37,433 nt of DNA from Campylobacterales bacterium (GTDB lineage Bacteria > Campylobacterota > Campylobacteria > Campylobacterales > Nitratiruptoraceae), in contig JALWIX010000096.1 of NCBI GenBank assembly GCA_027082175.1, positions 1 to 37,433 of the forward strand, in the 5' to 3' direction. Made by a program: the position numbers and the translations under genes. Of this stretch, positions 16,231-24,168 are shown in pieces (position 1 is the stretch's first letter; each line of letters starts with the position of its first letter). A model generated the notes under the pieces. It worked only from the letters and a program-made list of their open reading frames with translations, ran no database searches and was not told the origin of the DNA.

Positions 16231-17313
16231 ATGTATGATTTCAGCGAACTTGCCGAACTTATCAACATCAACTCCTATACCAAAAACAAAGCGGGCGTTG
16301 ATGAAAACGGTTCTATTATGCGCAAAAAGTTTGAAGCTTTAGGATACAAAACAGAAGTTTTTGAGAGAAAAGATTTTGGCAATCACCTCTATTTTACAAG
16401 CCAAAAAAAAGAAGGCCCCAACATACTGCTTTTAGGCCACTTAGACACCGTCTTTCCGCCTGGAACATTTGAGGGATTTAAAGAGGACGAAGAGTGGATT
16501 TACGGACCTGGAGTTTGCGACATGAAAGGCGGAAACTTGGTAATGGTAGAGGCTCTAAGAGCTCAAGAAAAGATTTTCAATATAGATATTTTTTTAGTAA
16601 GCGACGAAGAGATAGGAAGCGATGACTCAAGAGAGTTTACAAAAGAGATTGCCAAAAATTACGAATATTGTTTAGTTTTTGAAGCTGCAGGCAAAAATGA
16701 CGAAATAGTAGTGGCTAGAAAAGGTATTGGCACATTTTACGTAGATATCGAAGGCAAAGCCGCGCACGCTGGAAACTGCTATAGCGATGGAATTGACGCA
16801 AATTTAGAGGCTGCGCATAAGCTTATATCTTTTAGCCATTTAACCAATCTTAGCAAAGGAACAACTGTTAACGTGGGAAAAATTGAAGGCGGTATCGGAG
16901 CCAATACCATCAGTCCGCAAGCTAGACTCATTTTAGAGGCTAGGTTCACCACGCAAAGTGAAAGAGATCGAGTCTTAGCTGAAATTACGGAAATCGTAAA
17001 TAGCTCGTACGTATTAGGAAGCAGAGCGATTTTGAGCGGAGGCTTACAACGGGATGTCATGGAAGAGAGCGAAGCGCAGCTTTTATTTATCAAAAAAATT
17101 GAAAAATGGAGTAAACAGAAAATTCTTACCGAAAAGCGAGGCGGCGGTAGCGATGCAAATATTGCCGCAAGCGTCGGAGTTGTCACTCTTGATGGTTTTG
17201 GTCCGTACGGCGACGGAGATCACACTATCCATGAAAGGACGAGTAAAAAAAGTTTTATAAACAGGATTGAGCTAGTTAGTAAGATATTTAAAGGTTTTAT
17301 AGATGAATTATAA
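16231..17313 (+). CDS. M20 family metallo-carboxypeptidase (glutamate carboxypeptidase/CPG2-like)
   Basis: A 360-residue cytosolic two-zinc peptidase. Metal ligands and catalytic residues match carboxypeptidase G2: H70 and D72 (LLLGHLDTVF), D97 (GPGVCDMKGG), catalytic E126 with E127 (VSDEEIGS), E151 (VFEAAG) and a C-terminal His (GDGDHTIHER). The dimerisation domain contains GKAAHAGN and EGGIGANTI. CPG2-type enzymes remove C-terminal glutamate from folates and similar conjugates; ArgE/DapE-type deacylation is an alternative. It is divergent from the ATP-grasp/M14 operon, which suggests it trims or recycles what the ligases build (inference). A strong terminator follows. Confidence 0.9.
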   Translation: MYDFSELAELININSYTKNKAGVDENGSIMRKKFEALGYKTEVFERKDFGNHLYFTSQKKEGPNILLLGHLDTVFPPGTFEGFKEDEEWIYGPGVCDMKGGNLVMVEALRAQEKIFNIDIFLVSDEEIGSDDSREFTKEIAKNYEYCLVFEAAGKNDEIVVARKGIGTFYVDIEGKAAHAGNCYSDGIDANLEAAHKLISFSHLTNLSKGTTVNVGKIEGGIGANTISPQARLILEARFTTQSERDRVLAEITEIVNSSYVLGSRAILSGGLQRDVMEESEAQLLFIKKIEKWSKQKILTEKRGGGSDANIAASVGVVTLDGFGPYGDGDHTIHERTSKKSFINRIELVSKIFKGFIDEL

Positions 17314-17314
17314 G

Positions 17315-17339
17315 ATTCTCCCGCCTAAAGCGGGAGAAT
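17315..17339. terminator. Hairpin between convergent genes
   Basis: A perfect 10-bp stem (ATTCTCCCGC / GCGGGAGAAT) with loop CTAAA directly after the M20 stop at 17313 and just before the convergent cytochrome gene ends at 17354. The T tract is short on both sides, but position and stability fit a shared bidirectional terminator. Confidence 0.8.
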
Positions 17340-17353
17340 TTAACTAAAAACGA

Positions 17354-17833
17354 TTATTTTAATTTTGAGATATATTGGGATAGAGCTTCAATCTCCTCAT
17401 CGTTAATATTTTTGACTTGAGAACTCATTAGAGCGCCCATCCCATATTTGTTAAGTTTTCCTTCTTTGTACTCTTTTAATGTTTTCAATAACTCTTCTTT
17501 AGACATTCCGCCTATAGGCAAAGATTTTCCTAGCGCTTTATTTTCGCCTTTTTTGCCGTGACATCCGGCGCATTTGGCGTATAATTTAGCGCCGTCTATG
17601 TCTGTTTTGCTCTCTGCGCTATTCTGTTGGACGCCGCTTTTGTCGGCTTTTTCGTCATTGCTCTCATTGCTCTTGCTTTCTTGAATTATTTCATTTTCGT
17701 AACTGTTTGTCGCCGCCTCTGTTTGCTCTTTGATTTGCGCTTTTGATGGACTATTTTTCTCCTCAGGTTTTTGAGAACAACCGGATATCAAAAAAGCCGT
17801 CACAATAGCAAAAAGCCATAAAATATTTCTCAT
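17354..17833 (-). CDS. Lipoprotein monoheme cytochrome c
   Basis: A 159-residue protein with a lipoprotein signal (MRNILWLFAIVTAFLISGC; lipobox LISGC), a charged flexible linker of about 55 residues rich in Glu, Ser, Asn and Lys, then a small class I cytochrome c domain with heme site CAGCH and likely axial Met in KYGMGALMSS. It should be anchored to the periplasmic face and carry single electrons, for example from the bc1 complex to a terminal reductase or oxidase. It is last in the moaA-queE-queD run, nine bases after queD, and has its own AAGGAG-like site. Pairing with queuosine and molybdenum genes looks incidental. Confidence 0.9.
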   Translation of the reverse strand: MRNILWLFAIVTAFLISGCSQKPEEKNSPSKAQIKEQTEAATNSYENEIIQESKSNESNDEKADKSGVQQNSAESKTDIDGAKLYAKCAGCHGKKGENKALGKSLPIGGMSKEELLKTLKEYKEGKLNKYGMGALMSSQVKNINDEEIEALSQYISKLK

Positions 17834-17842
17834 AATCTCTCC

Positions 17843-18424
17843 TTAAACAATTTTTGGATTTTCAATCTTTTCGCCTTTAAGAAGCCTATCCCACATCATC
17901 GGATCGCTCCACTCTTCTACAACTCCGCAAGAAAATTTAACTTCACTCAAATCTATAAAGCCCATCTTTTCGCTATAAGCATCCGCACGCTCACATCTTG
18001 CATATCCTGTATCAGTTTCATGGACAATAACGCTATCGATGGTCACATTGCTCTCTTCATTTACCATTATAGTCTGATTTAAAACTTTGTCAACAATAAG
18101 AAAAAATAGCCTGCTAAACTGCTCAGCACTTGGATTTACCGGTATCTCCACCCATCTTAGGCTCCATTTTTTCATATCTTTAATATATTCTGGATCATCA
18201 CCGCTCCAGAGGGTTATTGCGTGATCGAAAGAATCGATAAGCTCTTTTATGGTCAATTTGGTTAGACCAAAATCGTAAACCATCTCGCCTCTATCAAGTG
18301 AGTCGGATTTAAAAAAGAGTTCAACTTTATAAGAGTGGCCGTGAATACTACGGCTACATCTTTTAGAAGTACAGTTTCTAACTATATGCGCATTCTCAAA
18401 TTTAAAAAGTTTTCTAATAAGCAA
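17843..18424 (-). CDS. queD: 6-carboxy-5,6,7,8-tetrahydropterin synthase QueD
   Basis: Converts dihydroneopterin triphosphate to carboxytetrahydropterin, the second step towards preQ0 and queuosine. The zinc His residues are in FENAHIVRNC and HGHSYKVE, the catalytic Cys region in NCTSKRCSRSIHGH, and later motifs in SFDHAIT and HETDTGYA. About 193 residues, longer than E. coli QueD (about 120) because of an insertion around WSGDDPEYIKDMKKWSLRW and a C-terminal tail. The start is uncertain: AAGGAG at 18439-18434 favours TTG 18424 (nine bases) or TTG 18430 (three bases), while the longer frame from TTG 18448 would put that site inside the gene. queE lies just upstream. Confidence 0.88.
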   Translation of the reverse strand: MLIRKLFKFENAHIVRNCTSKRCSRSIHGHSYKVELFFKSDSLDRGEMVYDFGLTKLTIKELIDSFDHAITLWSGDDPEYIKDMKKWSLRWVEIPVNPSAEQFSRLFFLIVDKVLNQTIMVNEESNVTIDSVIVHETDTGYARCERADAYSEKMGFIDLSEVKFSCGVVEEWSDPMMWDRLLKGEKIENPKIV

Positions 18425-18449
18425 CTTCAACCTCTCCTTAATTACCAAA

Positions 18450-19208
18450 CTATCTTTTTTTTTCTCTGTTCCAAAGTCTTACGTGAAGTCTATCGCTATA
18501 GATAAATCCATAAATTAAACAAAACTCTGCAACAGCTTTATCATGCTTTTTGATAATATCTTGCTTATCGCCAAGCGGCATACAAAAAATCTCTACTTCA
18601 GGGTAAGGTTCTACTATATCCACTATCTCCTCAAACGCTCTTCTTTCAACAATACCTCTATCTAAAGTAAATTTAAAAAATGAGTAAGAGGTGTTGTTTA
18701 TATACTCTTTTATAACCTCTTTATTGACTCTTTTATCGTAAGGCTCGCCGCTATTGCTAAGTTTAACCGCCATCGCAAATACAACATCTTTATAGGCGGA
18801 AAACTTTTCAAAATCTACTTTTATAGTTGTGTTAGTTTCAATAGTGACGATAAAATCACTATCAACTAAATATTGAATAAATCTATAAAAAGTAGAGTCT
18901 GTCGCATAGATCATAGGCTCTCCGCCGGTAATAACTACGTGAGGCTTAAAATCTAGATTTTCGATATAGTCGTCCAATATCTCTATCAAAAATTTTTCAT
19001 TCTCTATTTTTTTCCACTCATTTTGAAAAAGCTCCTTATTTACGGCTCTTATAGTATCACATCCATAAACGATTTTACCTTTTTCAAAATATTCTCCATA
19101 AGCTTGGCATTTTAGATTGCACCCTCCAAATCTAAAAAAAACGCTTGGAGTACCCACAAATTTACCTTCGCCTTGGATTGAGTAAAAATGCTCAACAAGA
19201 TAAACCAT
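18450..19208 (-). CDS. queE: 7-carboxy-7-deazaguanine synthase QueE (radical SAM)
   Basis: A 252-residue radical SAM enzyme that contracts the pterin ring of the QueD product to form CDG. YSIQGEGKFVGTPSVFFRFGG is the usual QueE opening. The cluster cysteines are C30, C34 and C50: CX3C is normal, but 15 residues separate the second and third Cys instead of two, with GCDT kept at the end. I believe such stretched motifs occur in other campylobacterial QueE proteins. VVITGGEPM binds S-adenosylmethionine. ATG 19208; the gene sits 17 bases after moaA and directly before queD, giving two consecutive steps of one pathway. Confidence 0.9.
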   Translation of the reverse strand: MVYLVEHFYSIQGEGKFVGTPSVFFRFGGCNLKCQAYGEYFEKGKIVYGCDTIRAVNKELFQNEWKKIENEKFLIEILDDYIENLDFKPHVVITGGEPMIYATDSTFYRFIQYLVDSDFIVTIETNTTIKVDFEKFSAYKDVVFAMAVKLSNSGEPYDKRVNKEVIKEYINNTSYSFFKFTLDRGIVERRAFEEIVDIVEPYPEVEIFCMPLGDKQDIIKKHDKAVAEFCLIYGFIYSDRLHVRLWNREKKR

Positions 19209-19225
19209 TAATTTCCTTTATTCTA

Positions 19226-20194
19226 TCATCCGCCCGTTTCATAAAAAGCTCTGCTTGATGCTTCCGTTGTCTCTTCGCTCCATCTGTTCTCTTTCGGCTT
19301 ATTGGCCAATACGGTTTTTAAAATCTCCACAGCTTTTTCGATATCGCCTTTTTCTACGGCCTCCTTTATGCTCATAGCCTCGTCAAAATATAAACAAGGT
19401 ATCAAATAGCCTTCGGCGGTGAGCCTGATTCTGTTGCATGATTCACAAAAGTCGTGTTTATGAGGGTCTATAAGTCCAAACTTGTATCCGTCATTTTTCA
19501 GTTGATATAAAAAAGCGGGCGAACTTCCTATTCGTCCCACTTTCTGTATTTCATACTTCTGTTTGATTTTTTCTAAAATCTCTCTTCCATGCATTCCTTT
19601 TAAAGAGCTATGTGCATGTACATTTTCCATATACTCTATAAATCTGACTCTTATGCCTCTTTTTTTTCCAAACTCCAAAATATCTACAATCTCTTTATCA
19701 TTTACGTTTTTTAAAGGGACCATATTTATTTTAATCTTTAATCCAACGTTAATGGCTTCTTCAATTCCTTCCAATACGTTTTTTAAAACATCTTTTCCTG
19801 CAATCTTTGCCGCAACTTCAGGTTTTAAACTATCTAAAGAAATATTAATCCTTTTAAGTCCGGCTTCTTTGAGTTTCTTAGCGCTATCCTTGAGAAGATA
19901 ACCGTTTGTTGTCATAGCCAGATCGATATCGTTTTTATAATCATAAATCATTTTTATAAATTTATCCAAATCCGTTCTTAAAGTAGGCTCTCCTCCGGTT
20001 ATCCTTATCTTCTCTATCCCTTCGTCGATAGCGACTCTAACAAACTTAAAAAGATCCTCAAAGCTTAGTAGATTCTCTTTTGGAACCCATGAAAAAGGCT
20101 TTTCCGGCATACAGTATTGACATCTAAAATTACATCTTTCGGTTACGGAAATCCTTAAATAATTAACTCTTCTGCCATGCCCGTCTATTAACAT
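19226..20194 (-). CDS. moaA: GTP 3',8-cyclase MoaA
   Basis: A 322-residue radical SAM enzyme that, with MoaC, converts GTP to cyclic pyranopterin, the first step of molybdenum cofactor synthesis. The N-terminal cluster motif is CNFRCQYC in [23 protein letters not shown] follows. The C-terminal substrate-binding cluster is [18 protein letters not shown]. The protein ends in GG, as required for activity in characterised MoaA. ATG 20194 follows AGAGG by four bases. It leads a minus-strand run with queE, queD and a cytochrome, and works with MoeA at 4285-5502. Confidence 0.96.
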   Translation of the reverse strand: MLIDGHGRRVNYLRISVTERCNFRCQYCMPEKPFSWVPKENLLSFEDLFKFVRVAIDEGIEKIRITGGEPTLRTDLDKFIKMIYDYKNDIDLAMTTNGYLLKDSAKKLKEAGLKRINISLDSLKPEVAAKIAGKDVLKNVLEGIEEAINVGLKIKINMVPLKNVNDKEIVDILEFGKKRGIRVRFIEYMENVHAHSSLKGMHGREILEKIKQKYEIQKVGRIGSSPAFLYQLKNDGYKFGLIDPHKHDFCESCNRIRLTAEGYLIPCLYFDEAMSIKEAVEKGDIEKAVEILKTVLANKPKENRWSEETTEASSRAFYETGG

Positions 20195-20323
20195 AATACC
20201 TCTTTATTTATTAAATTGAACAAAATAGCCACTTTAATGAAAAATATAAAAACAACTTTTATGATACTAGATTTTACCTAAAAAATGAAGAGTGAGAGTG
20301 ATAGTAGTTTATTAATTTAAACA

Positions 20324-20339
20324 AGAGGCAAAAGCCTCT
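20324..20339 (-). terminator. Rho-independent terminator after petC
   Basis: A 6-bp stem AGAGGC/GCCTCT with an AAAA loop, eight bases after the petC stop on the minus strand, followed there by TTGTTTAAATT. The rest of the spacer up to moaA (20195-20323) is AT-rich, contains a short GAGTGAGAGTGATAGTAG word string at 20289-20306, and must hold the moaA promoter. Confidence 0.7.
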
Positions 20340-20347
20340 CGTTATAA

Positions 20348-21274
20348 TTAATGCAAATCTCTCCACATCTGCTTTTTCCAAGCATAAGCAAGCAGAGCAA
20401 AGATTACGAAGTAAAGGATCACTAAAGGCCCTAAAGAGTTTCTTTTATCTTTCTTTCTATCGCCTACATTTTCCATGTAAGTAATAACTTGATGCGTTGA
20501 CTCCTCAGTCAATCCAACTCTAGGCATAGCTGTTCCGTGAAGAATTTTTTGAGGGTCCTCAATAAAATCTCTTATATATTCATGTCCTCTTGATCTTATG
20601 TACATAGATAAATCAGGAGGATTTGTTCCCAAATATTTTTTTAGATTTGCTTGATACTCAGCATGCTTTTTATTAAACTCTGCTTTTTCAAGCTCGGTAT
20701 CCATTTTAGGTTTTTCGCCTATCACATACCAGTTGTCATATTTCATATCGTGACATCTACCACAAGCATTAACGAATGCTTCCTTTGGCTCAACTTTTTT
20801 TGGAGCGATAGATTTTAAATATGCTACGATATCGGCAACCTCTTGCTCAATATCTCCGCCTACACCATAAAAGTTAGGCATTGGAAAAGGTCTATTCTCG
20901 TTAAATTTATGCTCTAGCTTCATCGCATGAGCCGGGTTTTTTATTACCGCTGCTAAAAATTTCTCATCATAAAGAGCGCCGGCGTCACTAAGATCAGGCG
21001 GGTTCACCCCATAACTAGCGCTCGCAGTTACAGGGTCCATAGGAGCAGGTATATTTTGTGACTTAACAGAGTGACATCCCGTACAGCCAGCATTCATAAA
21101 TACTTCTGCTCCCTTTTGAGGATTACCTTGTTTTGCTAATGGCTGCAAATCTTCATATTTAAACGTAGCAGGTTCATGGTGGGCATGCATTTGAGAGTGA
21201 GCAAACGGCTCTACCCCCCAATAAGTCACCAACGTAAAAAATACTACAACTGCCAAAATCTTAAGTTCTCTCAT
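20348..21274 (-). CDS. petC: Ubiquinol-cytochrome c reductase, diheme cytochrome c1 subunit
   Basis: A 308-residue membrane-anchored periplasmic cytochrome with two heme sites, CTGCH (64-68) and CGRCH (171-175), in tandem class I domains. An N-terminal hydrophobic segment (5-20) and a C-terminal anchor (about 285-302, LGPLVILYFVIFALLAYAW) flank the domains. Diheme c1 is typical of campylobacterial bc1 complexes, unlike the monoheme c1 of proteobacteria and mitochondria. It accepts electrons from the Rieske protein and passes them to soluble or lipid-anchored cytochromes. ATG overlaps the petB stop (ATGA). Third gene of petABC. Confidence 0.94.
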   Translation of the reverse strand: MRELKILAVVVFFTLVTYWGVEPFAHSQMHAHHEPATFKYEDLQPLAKQGNPQKGAEVFMNAGCTGCHSVKSQNIPAPMDPVTASASYGVNPPDLSDAGALYDEKFLAAVIKNPAHAMKLEHKFNENRPFPMPNFYGVGGDIEQEVADIVAYLKSIAPKKVEPKEAFVNACGRCHDMKYDNWYVIGEKPKMDTELEKAEFNKKHAEYQANLKKYLGTNPPDLSMYIRSRGHEYIRDFIEDPQKILHGTAMPRVGLTEESTHQVITYMENVGDRKKDKRNSLGPLVILYFVIFALLAYAWKKQMWRDLH

Positions 21275-22527
21275 GCCGCACCTCCTGCTCTTTGCGCCTC
21301 TTTCTTAGTAATCATAGGAAGCGCAACTAGTAACAATATCAAAAAGGTTACAGATGCAAAAAATCCTATCCAGGCATTCGCTCCAGTCGGAGGTAATTTA
21401 CCCCAGATAGTTAACACTATCATATCTACAACTAATACCCAAAACCATATCTTAAACGCACCTCTTTTATGAGCTGGCGCGACAACAGGCGACTTATCTA
21501 GCCAAGGCATTAAAAAGAAGATAACGTTAGCGATACCGAATGCCGCTAAACCTATATCCATTGCCGAAAGTGGTCCGACATCGAAGAAGAATCCTCTAAG
21601 CACTTCATAACTCCACAAGAAATACCACTCAGGATATATATGAGGCGGCGTTTTCATAGGATTTGCTGGATCGAAGTTGATAGGATCCATCGCGAAATTG
21701 TAATGATAAAACACCAGATAAAAGTAGAAAATCATAAATACGCCTAAAACAAAAAGGTCTTTGCTTAAGAAAACCGGCCAAAAAGGTATAACTTTTGATT
21801 CCGCTTTTCTACCTGCTTTATACTTTTCCGCTTCAGCGTCAAAATCGATCTCTTCACCCTCTTGGTTGTTAACGTGAGGAATTCTTAAAGAGTAGAAGTG
21901 TAAGCCTATAATACCCATTATAACCAAAGGCAAAAGAAGTACGTGAAGCATAAAAAATCTAGTTAACGTTGCATCGGCAACATAAAAGTTACCCCTAATC
22001 CATATAACAAGCTCGTCACCTATAAAAGGAATCCCTCCAAATAGGTTAGTAATAACTTGCGCAGCCCAGTAACTCATCTGCCCCCAAGGCAACATATATC
22101 CACTGAAAGCTTCAGCCGAGAATGTAACAAAAAGGAGCATACCGCTTATCCAAATCATTTCGCGGCCTCTTTTATACGAGCCGTAATAGATTCCCGTAAA
22201 CATATGAATATATATAACCAAAAAGACAACGGAAGCGGCCACACCGTGCATATGCCTCCAAAGCCACCCAAACCAAACCTCTTGCATAATTGTGTAGTTA
22301 ACGCTGTCAAACGCTAGTTTAGTATCTGGCTTATAATACATAAGCAAAAAAATTCCAGATATCAAAAGTATTGTAAACATCGTCATTAAGACGACACCCA
22401 TCGCCCATAGAAAATTTATGTTTTTTGGAATCCAATACTCTGTCATCAAAACTTTCGTCAATTTACTGACAGCAAGCCTTTGATCGAGCCACTCATAAAC
22501 ACTATTTGCTTTTTCGAAATGTGCCAT
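21271..22527 (-). CDS. petB: Cytochrome b of the bc1 complex
   Basis: A 418-residue integral membrane subunit with heme bL and bH and the two quinone sites. Paired His in helices B and D are visible (WRHMHGVAAS with IYIHMFTG; FMLHVLLLP with IGLHFYS). The Qo-site PEWY motif appears as YPEWYFLWSYEVLR. A charged loop (EEIDFDAEAEKYKAGRK) precedes the C-terminal domain. Length fits a full-length cytochrome b. The gene lies ten bases after petA. Quinol is probably menaquinol in this group (inference). Confidence 0.96.
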   Translation of the reverse strand: MAHFEKANSVYEWLDQRLAVSKLTKVLMTEYWIPKNINFLWAMGVVLMTMFTILLISGIFLLMYYKPDTKLAFDSVNYTIMQEVWFGWLWRHMHGVAASVVFLVIYIHMFTGIYYGSYKRGREMIWISGMLLFVTFSAEAFSGYMLPWGQMSYWAAQVITNLFGGIPFIGDELVIWIRGNFYVADATLTRFFMLHVLLLPLVIMGIIGLHFYSLRIPHVNNQEGEEIDFDAEAEKYKAGRKAESKVIPFWPVFLSKDLFVLGVFMIFYFYLVFYHYNFAMDPINFDPANPMKTPPHIYPEWYFLWSYEVLRGFFFDVGPLSAMDIGLAAFGIANVIFFLMPWLDKSPVVAPAHKRGAFKIWFWVLVVDMIVLTIWGKLPPTGANAWIGFFASVTFLILLLVALPMITKKEAQRAGGAA

Positions 22528-22537
22528 ATCCCGCTCC

Positions 22538-23041
22538 TTACGCTTTACCGACTAACTTTTTATATTCTGGTCCCTCTTCGCCCAAAACCAACTTAGTTCC
22601 CTCAATCTTAAAAGGAGGAATATCTAAAGGTCTAGGAGGAGGTCCAAAGGTATTAGTACCGCAGGCATCAAACTCGCCGCCATGGCAAGCACACTTAAAT
22701 ATCTGTTTATCCCCTTCCCAAGCTGGAATACACCCTAAATGGGTACAAAGTCCTATCCTTACCAGATAGTCTCCCTCGCCTACTTTTACATCTGCGTCAT
22801 CACACTTTTTTAACTTAGTGTTATCTTTTTTGAGAATAAATATAGGTTTACCCCTCCAAGTAACTGTCCTAAATTCACCGGGCTTCATCGGTGAAAGGTC
22901 AACGGTAGTAAAACCTGCTGCCATAACGCTTGGCAAAGGATCCCATGTTCTTTTCATGGCATACAGTGCCGCCACGCCGCCGGCAGCTGCAAAACCGCCA
23001 AAGACCATACCCAAAAAATCGCGTCTTTTTTGATCTGCCAT
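22538..23041 (-). CDS. petA: Rieske iron-sulfur protein of the bc1 complex
   Basis: A 167-residue Rieske subunit. The twin-arginine type N-terminus (QKRRDFLG followed by a hydrophobic helix) acts as an uncleaved membrane anchor. The [2Fe-2S] site is intact: C99-T-H101-L-G-C104 and C117-A-C119-H120-G-G, with C104 and C119 as the likely disulfide. The conserved GPPPRPLD closes the cluster-binding fold. I chose ATG 23041, six bases after AAGGA; a longer frame to 23095 adds 18 residues without a ribosome site. First gene of petABC. Confidence 0.95.
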   Translation of the reverse strand: MADQKRRDFLGMVFGGFAAAGGVAALYAMKRTWDPLPSVMAAGFTTVDLSPMKPGEFRTVTWRGKPIFILKKDNTKLKKCDDADVKVGEGDYLVRIGLCTHLGCIPAWEGDKQIFKCACHGGEFDACGTNTFGPPPRPLDIPPFKIEGTKLVLGEEGPEYKKLVGKA

Positions 23042-23242
23042 ATGACTTCCTTTCTTTTTAGTGATAAGTGTCGGATTAATTTTATATGAATACAAATTAA
23101 AAAATCATAAATTTAGCCTAATTTTAAAAAAAGCTTTTGTTATAAGCCTTTGATAAAATCTATCTCTAACCAAAGTTTATATTCCATAAGTCGCGGATCC
23201 GCTTTCATTATGAAATATTTTTCTTCTAATAAAAACTAAAAA

Positions 23243-23272
23243 AATATAGATAAAGTGTACATTATCTATATT
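23243..23272 (-). terminator. AT-rich hairpin terminator overlapping a stop codon
   Basis: A perfect 11-bp inverted repeat (AATATAGATAA / TTATCTATATT, loop of eight) followed on the minus strand by seven T residues. The stem includes the TAG stop of the gene at 23266-24141. It would end the mnmG unit before the petABC promoter region (23042-23242), which otherwise shows only AT-rich sequence with TATAA-like words. Confidence 0.75.
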
Positions 23273-24141
23273 AAATTGAGCTTATTTTTAATGAAAGTTG
23301 CCGTATTTGTCACACTTTTCTCATTAAGTAGCTCTTTTTTACACTCAAATTTATCGTTGATAGCCTTATTTAGCAAATCTTTGTTGAATCCACTTAACAA
23401 TTTTACGCCCAATTTTTCAAACAATGGCATATGGTAAGAGTCTTTATCCTCTCGTTGAACATATATCACCTTAGCCCCAGTCGCTAGAGCTTCAAGCGCG
23501 CTTTGAGGAGAAGAGGTTATAAATAGTTTAGTTTTTTTAACAACATTTTCATACTCTTCAATCTCAATAATATCTTTAAAAAAACCTTTTAGTTCATTCT
23601 GGTAATTTATAAAAAAATAAAAACCTTCCAGTAAATTAATGTCGCGATCTTTAAAAATCTCGGATATTTTAACTAAATCTTTATCATAATCGTCATCGCC
23701 GTAAAAGAGAGTTTTATCTATATCTTTTTCGAAATTTCCAAAATATCTCTTATCTATCAAAATCTCATTTATAATATCTTCGCCCTTTAGATAAGGCGAA
23801 ATTAATATTTCACCTTTTTTTGCTTTATCGTCTATTCTGTCGCTTATTCTTACAAAATATCCAAAAAAATCGATCATCTCTTTATGCATAATATCGTTAT
23901 ATTCGTCACTATCAAAAATTATAGCATCGCCTCTTTCGCATATATTGGCCATATTTCTTACATCGTCAATCCCCACGCTTCTTTTTACGCCTAACTCGCT
24001 CTTGGCAAAACTTGCCGCTCTAAAATCCTGCACCATCAAAAGCGGATCGTATTTTTCAAACTCTCTCATTAAAGCCACAACCCGTCTTAATCTATCAAGA
24101 CCGACTCTATGGCCGGTTTTTGCGTAAAAAAACAGTCTCAT
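23266..24141 (-). CDS. Glycosyltransferase-like (GT-B/PseG-like) protein, function unknown
   Basis: A 291-residue cytosolic protein. It opens MRLFFYAKTGHRVGLDRLRR, similar to the sugar-acceptor-side opening of GT-B enzymes and PseG (GxGHxxR). The C-terminal part KTKLFITSSPQSALEALATGAKVIYVQRE followed by MPLFEKLGVKLL resembles the nucleotide-sugar binding region, in which an invariant Glu follows Ser/Gly-rich turns. The middle is highly charged. It sits 27 bases downstream of mnmG with a strong GGGGAGG ribosome site. A glycosyltransferase or UDP-sugar hydrolase role is a fold-level guess only. Confidence 0.5.
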   Translation of the reverse strand: MRLFFYAKTGHRVGLDRLRRVVALMREFEKYDPLLMVQDFRAASFAKSELGVKRSVGIDDVRNMANICERGDAIIFDSDEYNDIMHKEMIDFFGYFVRISDRIDDKAKKGEILISPYLKGEDIINEILIDKRYFGNFEKDIDKTLFYGDDDYDKDLVKISEIFKDRDINLLEGFYFFINYQNELKGFFKDIIEIEEYENVVKKTKLFITSSPQSALEALATGAKVIYVQREDKDSYHMPLFEKLGVKLLSGFNKDLLNKAINDKFECKKELLNEKSVTNTATFIKNKLNLI

Positions 24142-24168
24142 ATCCTCCCCTTCTTTCTTATTTCAAAT

